Assembly (NCBI RefSeq): GCF_040931995.1
Contig: NZ_CP162412.1
Location: forward strand, 1,612,001-1,676,000
Source: Pelagovum sp. HNIBRBA483
GTDB taxonomy: Bacteria; Pseudomonadota; Alphaproteobacteria; Rhodobacterales; Rhodobacteraceae
Length of the DNA: 64,000 nucleotides
Direction: 5' to 3'
In this document: in pieces, positions 1 to 10,932 of the stretch
Position numbering within the stretch: position 1 is the stretch's first letter
Layout of the letters: each line of letters opens with the position of its first letter
Translations under genes and position numbers: made by a program
Notes under the pieces: generated by a model
The model's input: only the letters and a program-made list of their open reading frames with translations
Told to the model about the DNA's origin: nothing
Database searches by the model: none

Positions 1-200
1 CGATGGTTCGCGACACGGTGAAATCAGGCCGTTTGGTGAGGCTCTTTGATACAGTCACAATGCCAATCGTAATCTATTCTGTCGCCTATCACGAGGCGCG
101 GGTCGATGAACCGCGCATCCGTCAGTTCCGCGATTGGATTTTCACCGAAACCTTTGCAAGCGGACGCGGCGCGCGGAGTGGGACCGTGGCAGCCGAATAG
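1..200 (+). CDS. LysR-family regulator, C-terminal fragment
   Basis: Only about the last 65 residues are present. The frame is open to the left edge (complete codons from base 3), so the start lies outside the window. The visible tail, with YHEARVDEP followed by RQFRDWIFTE, resembles the end of the effector-binding domain of GcvA/AmpR-like LysR regulators, where a last amphipathic helix closes the domain. The DNA-binding part is not visible, so the family call rests on this tail alone. The next gene on the same strand starts 82 bases downstream, so they could be co-transcribed, but nothing ties them in function. Confidence 0.55.
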   Translation, partial: MVRDTVKSGRLVRLFDTVTMPIVIYSVAYHEARVDEPRIRQFRDWIFTETFASGRGARSGTVAAE

Positions 201-281
201 CCTGAGGACAGCTCCGGTGTCTGCGGGGTTGCCATCGGCGGAACCGCATGCGGTAGTGCCGTGAACCTCCGGGAGATCGGT

Positions 282-1193
282 ATGAGTGAGTCGCTCAAAG
301 GCGTATTGGCGATGGTGCTGGCCTGCATCATCTGGGGATTGTCATCGATCTTTTATGCACAACTGCGCCATGTGCCGCCGCTGGAGATCTTGAGCTACCG
401 TACCGTTTGTTCGCTTGCCTTCTTCCTGATCGTTTTGCTTGCCCAACGGCGTATCCGGACACTGATCGATGCCGTATCCGACCGGAAGCAAGTGCTGACA
501 ATATTCGGAGCCGCGCTCTTCATCTCTGGGAATTGGTTCGGCTTTATCACGGCGATCAGCCTTGGTTATGCGTTGGAAGCATCTTTGGGGTATTTCATCT
601 TCCCGCTCGTTGCGGTGCTGATCGGGCGCGTCTTTTTTGCCGAAGCGCTGGGGCGTGTGCAATGGGTGGCTGTGGCTTTGGCGGGCGCAGGTGTAACAGT
701 ACTGACGGTTGGACTTGGGGCGGCGCCGTGGATCGCCTTCTGGCTGGCAGCGACTTTTGGTCTTTATGGTGCGGTCAAGAAAGGGCTGGCATTGGGGCCT
801 GTTGTTTCGGTCACGGCGGAGGTTTTGCTGCTCGCGCCGGTGGCGCTTGCCTGGATCTACTTCAAAGGTAGTGGCGCGATGGGGAGCGATTGGTGGACCT
901 CATCGTTGCTGGCGCTGTCGGGACCGCTCACGGCAATACCGTTGATATTATTTTCTTTTGCTGCACGGCGTGTACGGCTCGCGACTGTTGGTCTGGTGCA
1001 ATATCTCAACCCCTCGATCCAGTTCGTCGTGGCGGGGCTTGTCTTGCTGGAGCCGGTGACGCTGTGGCACTCCATAGCGTTCCCGATCATCTGGCTGGCG
1101 CTTGGTCTTTATTCGTTCTCCGCGCTCCGTCAGGAGAGAGCATCGCGCAAGGCGGCCTCCAGTGCGGCGACATCGGAAATGATTGAAATATAA
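282..1193 (+). CDS. rarD: EamA/DMT-family permease, RarD-like
   Basis: Inner-membrane carrier of the drug/metabolite transporter superfamily, RarD branch; the substrate of RarD proteins is not firmly established. The 303-residue protein is almost entirely hydrophobic, with about ten membrane segments in two EamA repeats, and begins with a typical first helix (GVLAMVLACIIWGLSSIFY). I place the start at ATG 282 because GGGAG at 271-275 lies seven bases upstream; a GTG at 261 in the same frame has no comparable site. The 3' end overlaps the convergent LOG gene by 64 bases. Confidence 0.8.
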   Translation: MSESLKGVLAMVLACIIWGLSSIFYAQLRHVPPLEILSYRTVCSLAFFLIVLLAQRRIRTLIDAVSDRKQVLTIFGAALFISGNWFGFITAISLGYALEASLGYFIFPLVAVLIGRVFFAEALGRVQWVAVALAGAGVTVLTVGLGAAPWIAFWLAATFGLYGAVKKGLALGPVVSVTAEVLLLAPVALAWIYFKGSGAMGSDWWTSSLLALSGPLTAIPLILFSFAARRVRLATVGLVQYLNPSIQFVVAGLVLLEPVTLWHSIAFPIIWLALGLYSFSALRQERASRKAASSAATSEMIEI

Positions 1194-1687
1194 CCGAGCA
1201 GCGATGGGTCGGCGAAACCTTCGTTGACAACGTGGTCCATCAGCGACAGGAGCGGTTGCCAGTAACCGTCTGTATCAAGCAAGTAGATGGGTTTCTGGTG
1301 CAGGCCCAGTTGGCGCCATGTGAGCACTTCGAAAAACTCGTCGAGCGAACCCGCGCCGCCGGGGAGAACGACGACAGCATCAGAATTCATGAACATCACC
1401 TTTTTGCGCTCGTGCATCGTCTCGGTAATGATGAAATTGTCGAGATCCCGTTTGCCGACCTCCCATTTGAGCAGGTGGGTGGGAATGACACCGAATGTTG
1501 CGCCCTTTTGTGCTTGGGTCGAGGCGGCGACCAAGCCCATCAAGCCAACATCACCCGCGCCATAGACAAGTCGCCAGCCGTTATCGGCGATCATTTTGCC
1601 GGTCGCGGTGGCGGCTTCTCCGTAGGCCGCACGGCTGCCCGCGCGGGAGCCGCAATAAACGCAAACGGACTTTTGGGCAACTTTCAT
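1130..1687 (-). CDS. LOG-family protein (TIGR00730), cytokinin riboside 5'-monophosphate phosphoribohydrolase type
   Basis: A 185-residue Rossmann-fold protein of the LOG family, which hydrolyses nucleoside 5'-monophosphates to base and ribose 5-phosphate; in bacteria the physiological substrate is usually unknown. The diagnostic PGGxGTxxE signature appears as PGGAGSLDE (residues 109-117, Ser for Thr), and the nucleotide-binding glycine loop as GAGDVGLMG (43-51). Start ATG 1687 is preceded by AAGGGAAG at a good distance; the upstream in-frame TTG at 1702 sits inside that site and is unlikely. Convergent with and overlapping the rarD-like gene. Confidence 0.85.
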   Translation of the reverse strand: MKVAQKSVCVYCGSRAGSRAAYGEAATATGKMIADNGWRLVYGAGDVGLMGLVAASTQAQKGATFGVIPTHLLKWEVGKRDLDNFIITETMHERKKVMFMNSDAVVVLPGGAGSLDEFFEVLTWRQLGLHQKPIYLLDTDGYWQPLLSLMDHVVNEGFADPSLLGYISIISDVAALEAALRDALS

Positions 1688-1806
1688 CAGGCTTCCCTTC
1701 AATGATGGTTCAGATCGCTTTGACCACCCATATCGCCGTTGCTATGGTCGCTCAACCGTCCTGCTTCGGGAGGGGTGAGGACGTGATCCAAGAAAGGGAA
1801 TGAACG

Positions 1807-3510
1807 GTGGCAAAAGGCGGCGGTTCGAATGCGGGTCGGCTTGCGGTAGCGGGTGGCGCGATAGTGGTTCTGGTAGGGGCATTCTGGTTCTTTGGTGCGG
1901 ATTTCGGGGACGAAGGCGAGGTGCTCGTTGAAGCGCCTGAGGTAACGGCAAGCGCAGCCGAGACAGACGCGGGATCTTCCAACGCTGGCGCGGTCACCGA
2001 AGAAACCGAACCAAGTACCGCAGAGCGCGTCGCTTCCGAAGCGACTGCTGTTGAATTACCTGTCTTTGATACGGTTCGTGTCGAAGCGGATGGCATGATG
2101 GTGGTGGCCGGACGCTGGATCATCGGCGAAGAGGTCGAGGTCGTGCTCGATATCACGCCGGTGGTGCGGGCGGAGGTTGATGGAACAGGGCAGTTCGTGG
2201 CGATTACGATGATCGAACCCTCGGCACAGCCGCGCATGTTGTCGCTGGTGGGTGATCCTGATGGCGCGCGTGTGCAATCGGCCGAGACGATCCTGATCGC
2301 GCCGTTTACGACGCCCGCGCCGTTGGAGCCGGTTGCGGAGGCAGAGGGCGTCACAGAGAGCGAAATGGCGGAGCAGGCGGGAACTGATCGGGAGGGCGAG
2401 CCACTTGGGGTTGGTGAACCCGTATCTGAAACTGGTGAAACCGACGCGGAAAGCGATGATACTCAGCAGGATGAGCAGGTCATCGTCGCTGAAGCCGTGC
2501 CCGCCGCCGAAGAGAATGTCTCACAGGAGGAATCCATAGAGGCAGAGCAGCAACCTGTCGCGGGAGCAGACGATACAGTTAGTGGCGCGGTCGAGCAGAC
2601 TACTGAAGACACGGTCGCAGCGGTAGAATCGCCTGCCCCCGCTGAAACGGCTGAGGCTGAAGTGGCTGACGCTATCGCCCCCGGAACGGCTTCGGAACCT
2701 AATGTGCCGGAGGTGGAACCAGTCGCTGAAAGCGAGAGTGCAGATGAAGCTGCTCCGCCGGTCATGACAGGGGGTGCGGAAGATAGCACGGCTGCGGAAG
2801 AAACGATTGCAGAGGCTTCCGAACCTGTTGCTGATGTAGTGGGCCAAGAGGCACCTAGCGCGGCGAACGAGAGCGCGGAAAGTGCCGAGGAAAAAGAACC
2901 CGTTATCGAAGAGGAGACGGTAGCGGAGAGTACGGCACCCACAGCGCCTGCACTGATCGTTGCGGACGAAGAGGGTGTACGGGTCATGACCGACGAAATC
3001 CCAAGCTCTGGGATCTCGGTGGATACGATCAGCTATGATCTGGAGGGCCGTGTCGTTGTCTCCGGTCGTGGGCTGCCGATTCATGCTGTTCGGATCTACC
3101 TCGATAATGCTCCGATTGCAGAAATGAACACCGGCGAGAGCGGGCGTTGGGAAGTGCGGCTCGATGCAGTTGATCCGGGAGTTTATACGATGCGGGTCGA
3201 TCTTGTGGCTGAGGACGGTAGCGTCGAGGCGCGGATTGAATTGCCGTTCAAACGTGAAGAGCCACTAGCGGTGGCCGCAGTCATGGCGCGGGATACGCAA
3301 GCGCCGGAGTTTTCGGGCGTGGCGGTCAGAACGGTACAGCCGGGCAATACGCTATGGGCGATCTCGCAGGAACGCTATGGGCGCGGTATTCTCTATGTGC
3401 ACATCTTCGATGCCAACCGGAACCAGATCCGAAACCCTGACCTGATCTACCCGGGGCAGCTTTTCTTGTTGCCGGAACTGACGGATGAGCAACTGACCGA
3501 GCAATATTAA
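1807..3510 (+). CDS. Membrane-anchored LysM-domain protein with long acidic linker
   Basis: A 567-residue envelope protein. A single membrane segment lies near residues 11-30, followed by a very long low-complexity region (about 40-395) rich in Glu, Ala, Val, Ser and Thr. Then come a beta-rich Ig-like stretch and a C-terminal LysM motif (about residues 509-556, VQPGNTLWAISQERYGRG ... NPDLIYPGQLFLLP), the usual peptidoglycan-binding fold. The anchor probably holds the LysM domain in the periplasm. The start is GTG 1807, with AAAGGGAA at 1793-1800; an ATG at 1800 is in another frame. Such LysM proteins are common in Rhodobacteraceae and uncharacterised. Confidence 0.8.
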   Translation: MAKGGGSNAGRLAVAGGAIVVLVGAFWFFGADFGDEGEVLVEAPEVTASAAETDAGSSNAGAVTEETEPSTAERVASEATAVELPVFDTVRVEADGMMVVAGRWIIGEEVEVVLDITPVVRAEVDGTGQFVAITMIEPSAQPRMLSLVGDPDGARVQSAETILIAPFTTPAPLEPVAEAEGVTESEMAEQAGTDREGEPLGVGEPVSETGETDAESDDTQQDEQVIVAEAVPAAEENVSQEESIEAEQQPVAGADDTVSGAVEQTTEDTVAAVESPAPAETAEAEVADAIAPGTASEPNVPEVEPVAESESADEAAPPVMTGGAEDSTAAEETIAEASEPVADVVGQEAPSAANESAESAEEKEPVIEEETVAESTAPTAPALIVADEEGVRVMTDEIPSSGISVDTISYDLEGRVVVSGRGLPIHAVRIYLDNAPIAEMNTGESGRWEVRLDAVDPGVYTMRVDLVAEDGSVEARIELPFKREEPLAVAAVMARDTQAPEFSGVAVRTVQPGNTLWAISQERYGRGILYVHIFDANRNQIRNPDLIYPGQLFLLPELTDEQLTEQY

Positions 3511-3514
3511 AAGG

Positions 3515-3538
3515 GCGCGTGGGCTGGTGCCCATGCGC
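3515..3538 (+). terminator. Hairpin after the LysM gene, weak terminator
   Basis: A 10-bp stem (GCGCGTGGGC against GCCCATGCGC, one G-T pair) with a four-base loop begins five bases after the LysM stop codon. It lacks a clear T-run, so termination is possible but not shown. Confidence 0.35.
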
Positions 3539-3580
3539 TTGCGTGCCTAGATAAGTGGGCCAGCCAGAACGGAGAGCCCG

Positions 3581-5407
3581 ATGCGAGGATTAACCAAAAC
3601 CAGCCGGAACCTGAACAATGAACAGGTTCAGGGGATGCAGGTGATCCGGCGGGTGGTGCCGTATCTGTGGCCGGAAGGGCAAACTTGGGTCAAGCAGCGG
3701 GTCGTCTTGGCGATGCTGACGCTGTTTGTTGCTAAGCTGATCGCCGTAGGTACGCCAGTCCTTTACAAACAAGCGGTAGACACGCTCTCGCCTGATCAAA
3801 GTGCAGAAACATTTCTCGCGCTTGGGGCGGTCGGACTGACGCTGGCCTATGGCATGGCGCGGTTGATGAATGTGGGGTTTCAACAGCTCCGCGACGTGAT
3901 CTTCGCCCGCGTAGGGCAGCGCGCGTTGCGGCAACTGGCGCTCGAAACGTTTACCCATATTCACCGCCTCTCGCTGCGCTATCACATCACGCGCAAGACA
4001 GGCGGGTTGAGCCGTATAATCGAGCGCGGGGTGAAGGGCGTCGAATTCCTCTTGCGGTTCATGCTCTTCTCGATGGGGCCGTTGGTGCTCGAGTTACTGA
4101 TGATCGCGGCGGTGCTCTTTGTCCTTTTCGATGTGTGGTATTTGGCTGTCGTCGCTGCTGTGATCGCGGGATATGTGTGGTTTACGTTCAAGGTCACGGA
4201 ATGGCGGGTGAAAATCCGCAAGGTGATGAACGAGCAGGACACGGATGCCAATCAGAAGGCGATCGATAGCCTACTTAACTTTGAAACCGTCAAGTATTTC
4301 GGCGCGGAGCGGATGGAGGCCGAGCGCTATGACGGGGCGATGGCTTTGTATGAGAACGCGGCACTACGGACCTCATACTCTCTCGCCTTCCTGAATTTTG
4401 GGCAATCCGTTCTCATCACTGGCGGTTTGGTCGCGGTGATGGTGATGGCGGCTGTCGGGGTGCAGAACGGCGATCTGACAGTTGGCGATTTCGTGATGGT
4501 GAACGCCTATATGATCCAGATCACCATGCCGCTCAACTTCCTTGGTACGGTGTATCGTGAGATCCGTCAGGCGTTGATTGATATGGGCGATATGTTCGAT
4601 CTGCTCGAGCAGCCGGCCGAAGTGAAGGACAAGGCCGATGCGCCTAAGCTGGTGGTTTCGGGAGGCGAGGTTGCGTTTAACGATGTTGCCTTCCACTACG
4701 ATGCCGACAGGGTAATCCTGAAGGGGATCAGTTTCACCGCGAAACCGGGTGAGACGATTGCGATTGTTGGATCTTCGGGATCGGGGAAATCGACGATCGG
4801 GCGGCTCTTGTTCCGTTTTTATGACGTGACGCGCGGAGCGATCCGCATTGACGGGCAAGACCTACGCGACATCACGCAAGAAAGCCTGCACAAAGAGATC
4901 GGCGTCGTGCCGCAGGACACGGTGCTGTTCAATGACACAATCCGCTATAACATTGCCTACGGGCGGCCTGATGCGACCGAGGAAGAGATCGTTGCAGTGG
5001 CGAAGGCAGCGAAAATCCACGATTTCATTCGAGGGTTGCCGCAAGGTTACGAGACGACCGTTGGCGAGCGGGGGCTGAAGCTGTCTGGTGGTGAAAAGCA
5101 GCGCGTGGGGATAGCACGGACCTTGCTGAAAAATCCGCCAATCCTTTTGCTGGATGAGGCAACCTCAGCGCTCGATACGGATACCGAGCGCGAAATTCAG
5201 GCGGAACTGAAGGCTATGGGCGAGGGTCGAACAGTGCTAACGATTGCGCACAGGCTTTCGACCATTGCGGAGGCGGACCGGATTATCGTGCTGGAGACGG
5301 GCGAGATCGTCGAGACGGGTACCCATGAAGAGCTTGTGGCGCGCAGCGGGCGTTATGCGCAACTGTGGCATCGCCAGCAAGCCGAAGAGGAGACGAACGC
5401 GGCATGA
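3581..5407 (+). CDS. ABC exporter, Atm1/HMT1-type (fused membrane and ATPase domains)
   Basis: Half-transporter of 608 residues: six membrane helices (about 35-330) followed by an ATPase domain. Walker A is GSSGSGKST (about 396-404), the signature LSGGEKQR is near 500, Walker B LLLDEAT near 522, and the H-loop is in IAHRLST. The N-terminal part fits the Atm1 branch, whose members export glutathione-linked sulfur or metal compounds from mitochondria and alphaproteobacteria. Substrate here is inferred from family only. Overlaps the next gene by four bases (ATGA), suggesting co-transcription with the acetyltransferase. Confidence 0.85.
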   Translation: MRGLTKTSRNLNNEQVQGMQVIRRVVPYLWPEGQTWVKQRVVLAMLTLFVAKLIAVGTPVLYKQAVDTLSPDQSAETFLALGAVGLTLAYGMARLMNVGFQQLRDVIFARVGQRALRQLALETFTHIHRLSLRYHITRKTGGLSRIIERGVKGVEFLLRFMLFSMGPLVLELLMIAAVLFVLFDVWYLAVVAAVIAGYVWFTFKVTEWRVKIRKVMNEQDTDANQKAIDSLLNFETVKYFGAERMEAERYDGAMALYENAALRTSYSLAFLNFGQSVLITGGLVAVMVMAAVGVQNGDLTVGDFVMVNAYMIQITMPLNFLGTVYREIRQALIDMGDMFDLLEQPAEVKDKADAPKLVVSGGEVAFNDVAFHYDADRVILKGISFTAKPGETIAIVGSSGSGKSTIGRLLFRFYDVTRGAIRIDGQDLRDITQESLHKEIGVVPQDTVLFNDTIRYNIAYGRPDATEEEIVAVAKAAKIHDFIRGLPQGYETTVGERGLKLSGGEKQRVGIARTLLKNPPILLLDEATSALDTDTEREIQAELKAMGEGRTVLTIAHRLSTIAEADRIIVLETGEIVETGTHEELVARSGRYAQLWHRQQAEEETNAA

Positions 5408-6240
5408 TCGCCATGACCGCCGCTGAAGCCGCGAAGCATTTGCGGTCACTTGGTTATGCGAGCGAGTTCATGGTGTTGGGCGCGCGGAGCGTTGCGGAAG
5501 TCCATGCCGACAGGATCGTCTTGCGCACACCTGAACAGCCGGATTTCTGGTTCGGGAATATGGTTATCTTCCGTGGTGAGCCATCAGACCCCAGTGCGGT
5601 AATTGCCCAGTTCCAGCGCGATCATTCGGAAGCGGAACATGTGACGCTTGGCTGGGATGATACTGATATGGCGCGTTGGAAAGAAATCGCTGTGCTGGAA
5701 GCGATGGGCTTTACCATTGATGAAACCGAGGTGTTGGCGCTTGAAGGCCGGGAAACACATTTCGACCTACCAGATGGCCTGACAGCGGGCGCAATATCGG
5801 GTGACAGCGATTGGGCGCAAGTGACTGGGCTGCAAACGGATACAGGTGTTGAGTTGGGGTATTTGCGCGAAAAGCACGCGCCCTTCATTGCCCAAAGGGT
5901 AGGGGAATGGCGCCGCGCAACGGAAGAGGGTCGCGGCGCATGGTTCGGTGCCTTTGATGGCGCGCAACTGGTTGCTGATCTGGGCATATTTACAGATGGC
6001 AGGGTCGCGCGGTTCCAATCGGTGGAGACAAGGCAAAGCCATAGGGGGCGGGGAATTTGCCCCGCTTTAATCACCCGCGCGTTAGCTTGGGTGCAGAGCG
6101 TTGCGCCGGATGCAATTCCGGTCATCCTTGCCGATCAAAACGAGGTCGCAGGCCGGATATATCGGCGGTGCGGATTTACGCCGAAGGAAGGGCTTATAGC
6201 GGCTTACCGCGCACCAGAGGGGTATCGCGCGGGTCAATGA
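5404..6240 (+). CDS. GNAT-family N-acetyltransferase
   Basis: A 278-residue protein whose C-terminal half carries the acetyl-CoA binding pattern of the GNAT fold: FQSVETRQSHRGRGICPAL, matching the QxxGxG/A loop, followed by a helix and the YRRCGF strand typical of the last motif. The N-terminal half has no recognised family and may be a second degenerate GNAT unit. The start ATG 5404 overlaps the exporter stop (ATGA), so the pair is translationally coupled. Substrate unknown. The last seven bases overlap the convergent ureohydrolase gene. Confidence 0.75.
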   Translation: MIAMTAAEAAKHLRSLGYASEFMVLGARSVAEVHADRIVLRTPEQPDFWFGNMVIFRGEPSDPSAVIAQFQRDHSEAEHVTLGWDDTDMARWKEIAVLEAMGFTIDETEVLALEGRETHFDLPDGLTAGAISGDSDWAQVTGLQTDTGVELGYLREKHAPFIAQRVGEWRRATEEGRGAWFGAFDGAQLVADLGIFTDGRVARFQSVETRQSHRGRGICPALITRALAWVQSVAPDAIPVILADQNEVAGRIYRRCGFTPKEGLIAAYRAPEGYRAGQ

Positions 6241-7190
6241 CCGCGCGCGTGGAAGATGAAGCCTAACGTGTTGAGCAGGATTTGCGCTGCGAGAATGGCG
6301 GTGCCGCCGGTCTGATCATAGTCGGGGGCGACCTCAACGAGATCAACGCCAACAATCTCATGGCGCTTGGCGACCGCTTGGAGGAGTTCCAGCACTTCGT
6401 AGTAAAGAAAACCGCCGTGGCTGGGGGTTCCGGTACCCGGGGCGATGGACGGGCAAAAGCCGTCAATGTCGATGGTGATGTAGATGCGCGCACCTTCGGG
6501 GATGCGGGCGGTGAGGGCTTCGGCCCCCAGTTTCCGGGCTTGGCGAACCGAAAGGATATCAGATCCCATCTCGCGGGCGGCATCGTAACCTTCCTTCGCG
6601 GTGGAGGAGACGTTACGAATTCCAACCTGCGTAAGGCCCGTGACATAAGGCTTTTCAGCGGCGCGGCGCATGGGATTGCCGTGGCCGAAGCGGACGCCGT
6701 GGCGCTCGTCAACAAAATCGAGATGGGCGTCGATTTGGAGGATGTGAATATCGCCTTGATCGTCGAAGGCGTTGATGCATGGAATGTTGACGGAATGATC
6801 ACCGCCCAAAGTGACAGGAAGTGCGCCTGCTTGAAGGATCGCGTGAACGCCAGCCTCTATATTGGCGTGGCTCTTCAGTGTGTCAGTGTGGACGATATCG
6901 GCGTCTCCTATATCCACGATCCGAACTGAGGCCGGCAGGTAGGTTGCGTCATCCTCATGATCATAGGCACCGGCATGACCAAAGCTGAACAATGTCGAGG
7001 CCTCGCGGATGCCGCGCGGCCCGAAGCGTGCGCCAGAGCGCCATTGGGTGCCGAAATCAAAGGGCGCCCCGAGGACAGCGACATCCGCGTCGATCTGCGA
7101 CCAGTCGCTCACATAGGGCCGTTTGCCGAATGTGGAGATTCCGACAAATGGCAGATCGAGACGACCGCCTTCATATCCGTGCGCTGACAT
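6234..7190 (-). CDS. speB: Ureohydrolase, agmatinase family
   Basis: A 318-residue member of the arginase/agmatinase/guanidino-acid hydrolase family, which cleaves a guanidinium group to urea with a two-manganese centre. Metal-ligand motifs are visible: GGDHSV, DAHLDF and DID within DIDGFCPSIAPGTGTP. The third motif normally reads DxDxxDP; here the third Asp is Cys. Substrate could be agmatine or another guanidino compound, since these enzymes cannot be separated by sequence reading alone. Start ATG 7190 is preceded by GAAGGGAAGAG; an earlier in-frame Met at 7211 lacks a site. Confidence 0.8.
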   Translation of the reverse strand: MSAHGYEGGRLDLPFVGISTFGKRPYVSDWSQIDADVAVLGAPFDFGTQWRSGARFGPRGIREASTLFSFGHAGAYDHEDDATYLPASVRIVDIGDADIVHTDTLKSHANIEAGVHAILQAGALPVTLGGDHSVNIPCINAFDDQGDIHILQIDAHLDFVDERHGVRFGHGNPMRRAAEKPYVTGLTQVGIRNVSSTAKEGYDAAREMGSDILSVRQARKLGAEALTARIPEGARIYITIDIDGFCPSIAPGTGTPSHGGFLYYEVLELLQAVAKRHEIVGVDLVEVAPDYDQTGGTAILAAQILLNTLGFIFHARGH

Positions 7191-7275
7191 GTGCTCTCTT
7201 CCCTTCTGCAAGACTTTGGTTCAGTTTGACGCCAAGCCTCCAAGAAGGGCAAGAGCGAAAGCAAGGGGCAAGAGC

Positions 7276-8250
7276 ATGGCAGAGCTGAACGAGGGTAAAG
7301 CGCCCTGGGGGACAGTCGTTCCGCCGACGATATTCCCGCCGGTATTGGGTTTGTTCGCGCTGGCGAACGGCTGGCGCGTTGCTATGGGTGGTGCGGGAGC
7401 AACGCCGTGGCTTGGCTACTTCATTACAGTGCTGGCGGTGATAATGTTGCTGGTTGGCGCAATAGCATTTGGCAGGAAGATTTCGCGGCGACCCGGCGTG
7501 ATTTGGGATGATCTGAAAGGTATTCCGGGAAGGGCTGGGATCGCTGCGCTGATTTTGAGTTGTTATCTCTTTGCAGGCGTATTGGTGCTGATAGCGCCAG
7601 TTCTGGCTGAAGTTATTTTGTGGAGCGCGTTTGTAGCGCATGGTGGTTTGGTGGTGATGATGATCACTATTTTACGTTCCGCGCCGCCGGATATGCGCAA
7701 GGTGACGCCGGTTTTCCACCTGCATTTTGTGGGCTTCATCGTGATGCCACAGGCAGCGGTGCCGCTTGGCTATACAGGTTTTGCCTTTGTTGTTTTTTGT
7801 CTGTCTCTCGTTCTGGCTGCGATCATTTGGCTGGCGAGTTTGCAGCAGGGGCTGCGGGCATCATTGGCACCACCGATGCGGCCGTTATTGGCGATTCATT
7901 TGGCGCCCATTGCGTTGCTAGGCTCGGTCGCACTTCTGTTAGGCTATGACGCTATTGCGCTTGGCTTCGGGTTTGCCGCGCTTGCCGTGTTGGCGGTGAT
8001 TTTTGCGCGGGGGCGCTATCTGCTCGCGGCTGGCTTTACGCCGATGTGGGGCGCACTGACCTTCCCGTTGGCAAGTAGTGCCACACTTTTGCTCGCCCTT
8101 GCGCAAGCGGATAGTTCGTTGCCGTTCATGATCGCGGGGATGGTCACGCTGTTGGTAGCATCGGTAGTGAACCCCTATGTTGCGATGCGTGTCTGGAAAA
8201 GCTGGGCCGCGGGTGCGCTTGCAAGCCAGACGGGCGCTGCGCGGGCCTGA
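7276..8250 (+). CDS. TDT/TehA-family membrane carrier (SLAC1-like)
   Basis: A 324-residue integral membrane protein with about ten hydrophobic helices, resembling the tellurite-resistance/dicarboxylate transporter (TDT) family that includes TehA and plant SLAC1 anion channels. Members move anions such as chloride, nitrate or malate; a tellurite role is often annotated but weakly supported. I place the start at ATG 7276, after AAGGGGCAAGAGC; the open frame extends 51 codons upstream into sequence that is antisense to the ureohydrolase start and looks non-coding. Confidence 0.7.
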   Translation: MAELNEGKAPWGTVVPPTIFPPVLGLFALANGWRVAMGGAGATPWLGYFITVLAVIMLLVGAIAFGRKISRRPGVIWDDLKGIPGRAGIAALILSCYLFAGVLVLIAPVLAEVILWSAFVAHGGLVVMMITILRSAPPDMRKVTPVFHLHFVGFIVMPQAAVPLGYTGFAFVVFCLSLVLAAIIWLASLQQGLRASLAPPMRPLLAIHLAPIALLGSVALLLGYDAIALGFGFAALAVLAVIFARGRYLLAAGFTPMWGALTFPLASSATLLLALAQADSSLPFMIAGMVTLLVASVVNPYVAMRVWKSWAAGALASQTGAARA

Positions 8251-8307
8251 GACAATATTGCACATGGGCGTTTCCGCTCTTTTCTTTTTGCCCCAGAGGT
8301 GAAATAG

Positions 8308-9792
<1,485 letters not shown>

Positions 9793-9812
9793 GTTGCTGG
9801 GTTGAACCCGAC

Positions 9813-9837
9813 GCGGCGCGATGAAACAACGCGCCGC
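9813..9837 (+). other. Inverted repeat between guaB and nadA
   Basis: Eight-base arms (GCGGCGCG and CGCGCCGC) around a nine-base loop in the 75-base gap. There is no T-run, so it may be a weak terminator, an mRNA stabiliser for guaB, or part of the nadA leader. Confidence 0.45.
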
Positions 9838-9867
9838 ACCGAAGCTATGCGATAAGGAGAGCAGTTT

Positions 9868-10920
9868 ATGCTCGATCTGACTTTCATCCGCTCGGAACTG
9901 GCGGCGCATTATGATCTTGCGCCCGATCCGGACTTGGCCGCGAAAATGAGCCCAATCTATGCAAAGATCGACAAGGTCGTGACGCCATTCGACTTTGCGA
10001 CTTTTGCACCTTATATCGCCGCGATCAACGCGCTTAAGGCTGAGCGAAACGCCGCAATACTGGCGCATAATTATATGACGCCGGAGATTTATCACGGCGT
10101 TGCGGATGTGGTTGGCGACAGCCTGCAACTCGCGATCGAGGCGACAAAGGTGCAGGCCGATGTGATCGTGCAATGTGGCGTTCATTTCATGGCGGAGACA
10201 TCCAAAGTTCTGAACCCGTCCAAAATAGTTTTGATACCGGATATGGATGCTGGTTGCTCGCTGGCCGAAAGCATCACACAAGCCGGCATTGCCGAGATGC
10301 GCGCGCGGTATCCGGGAGCGCCTGTTGTCAGCTATGTTAACACCACAGCCGAGGTCAAAGCGGCGTCGGATATTTGCTGCACCTCATCGAATGCCGCTCA
10401 GATCGTCGCCGGTTTGCCGGATGAGACGGTCATCATGACGCCGGACAAATATCTTGCGCAGAACGTGGCAAAGCTGGTGCCGCACAAGAACATCGTTTGG
10501 TGGGATGGCTCTTGCATTGTGCATGAGCAATATACGGCGGAAGACCTGCGGGAGTTTCGCAGTTGGAACCCCGGCACGCGGATCATCGCGCATCCGGAAT
10601 GCCCACCTGATGTCGTCGCGGAGTCGGACTTTAGCGGCTCGACTGCCGGAATTATCGCCTATGTGGAAAAAGAGCAGCCCGAAAAGGCGATGCTGGTGAC
10701 AGAATGCTCGATGGCGTCCAACATCGCTGAGGCCAATCCTGCTGTCGATTTCGTCGGTCCCTGCAATATGTGCCCCTACATGAAAAAGATCACGCTGGAG
10801 AAAATTCTCTGGTCGCTGCACAGCATGGAAACACCTGTGGAGGTTGATGCCGCTGTGGCTGAGGGTGCGCGCCAAGCCGTGCAGCGGATGATTGATCTAA
10901 GCCAGAAACTGGCTGCCTAA
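9868..10920 (+). CDS. nadA: Quinolinate synthase A
   Basis: Condenses iminoaspartate with dihydroxyacetone phosphate to quinolinate, the second step of NAD synthesis from aspartate. 350 residues. The cysteines expected to hold the [4Fe-4S] cluster are in QCGVHFMAET, DICCTSSNAA and GPCNMCPYMK. ATG 9868 is preceded by AAGGAGAG. It is first of three nad genes; nadB begins 12 bases after its stop, and nadC overlaps nadB. Confidence 0.97.
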   Translation: MLDLTFIRSELAAHYDLAPDPDLAAKMSPIYAKIDKVVTPFDFATFAPYIAAINALKAERNAAILAHNYMTPEIYHGVADVVGDSLQLAIEATKVQADVIVQCGVHFMAETSKVLNPSKIVLIPDMDAGCSLAESITQAGIAEMRARYPGAPVVSYVNTTAEVKAASDICCTSSNAAQIVAGLPDETVIMTPDKYLAQNVAKLVPHKNIVWWDGSCIVHEQYTAEDLREFRSWNPGTRIIAHPECPPDVVAESDFSGSTAGIIAYVEKEQPEKAMLVTECSMASNIAEANPAVDFVGPCNMCPYMKKITLEKILWSLHSMETPVEVDAAVAEGARQAVQRMIDLSQKLAA

Positions 10921-10932
10921 GGGATCATCGGC

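Noticed and set aside
2463-2987. Minus-strand frames opposite the LysM gene
   Set aside because: Ser/Ala/Thr-rich mirror of the acidic linker; no start signal or family.
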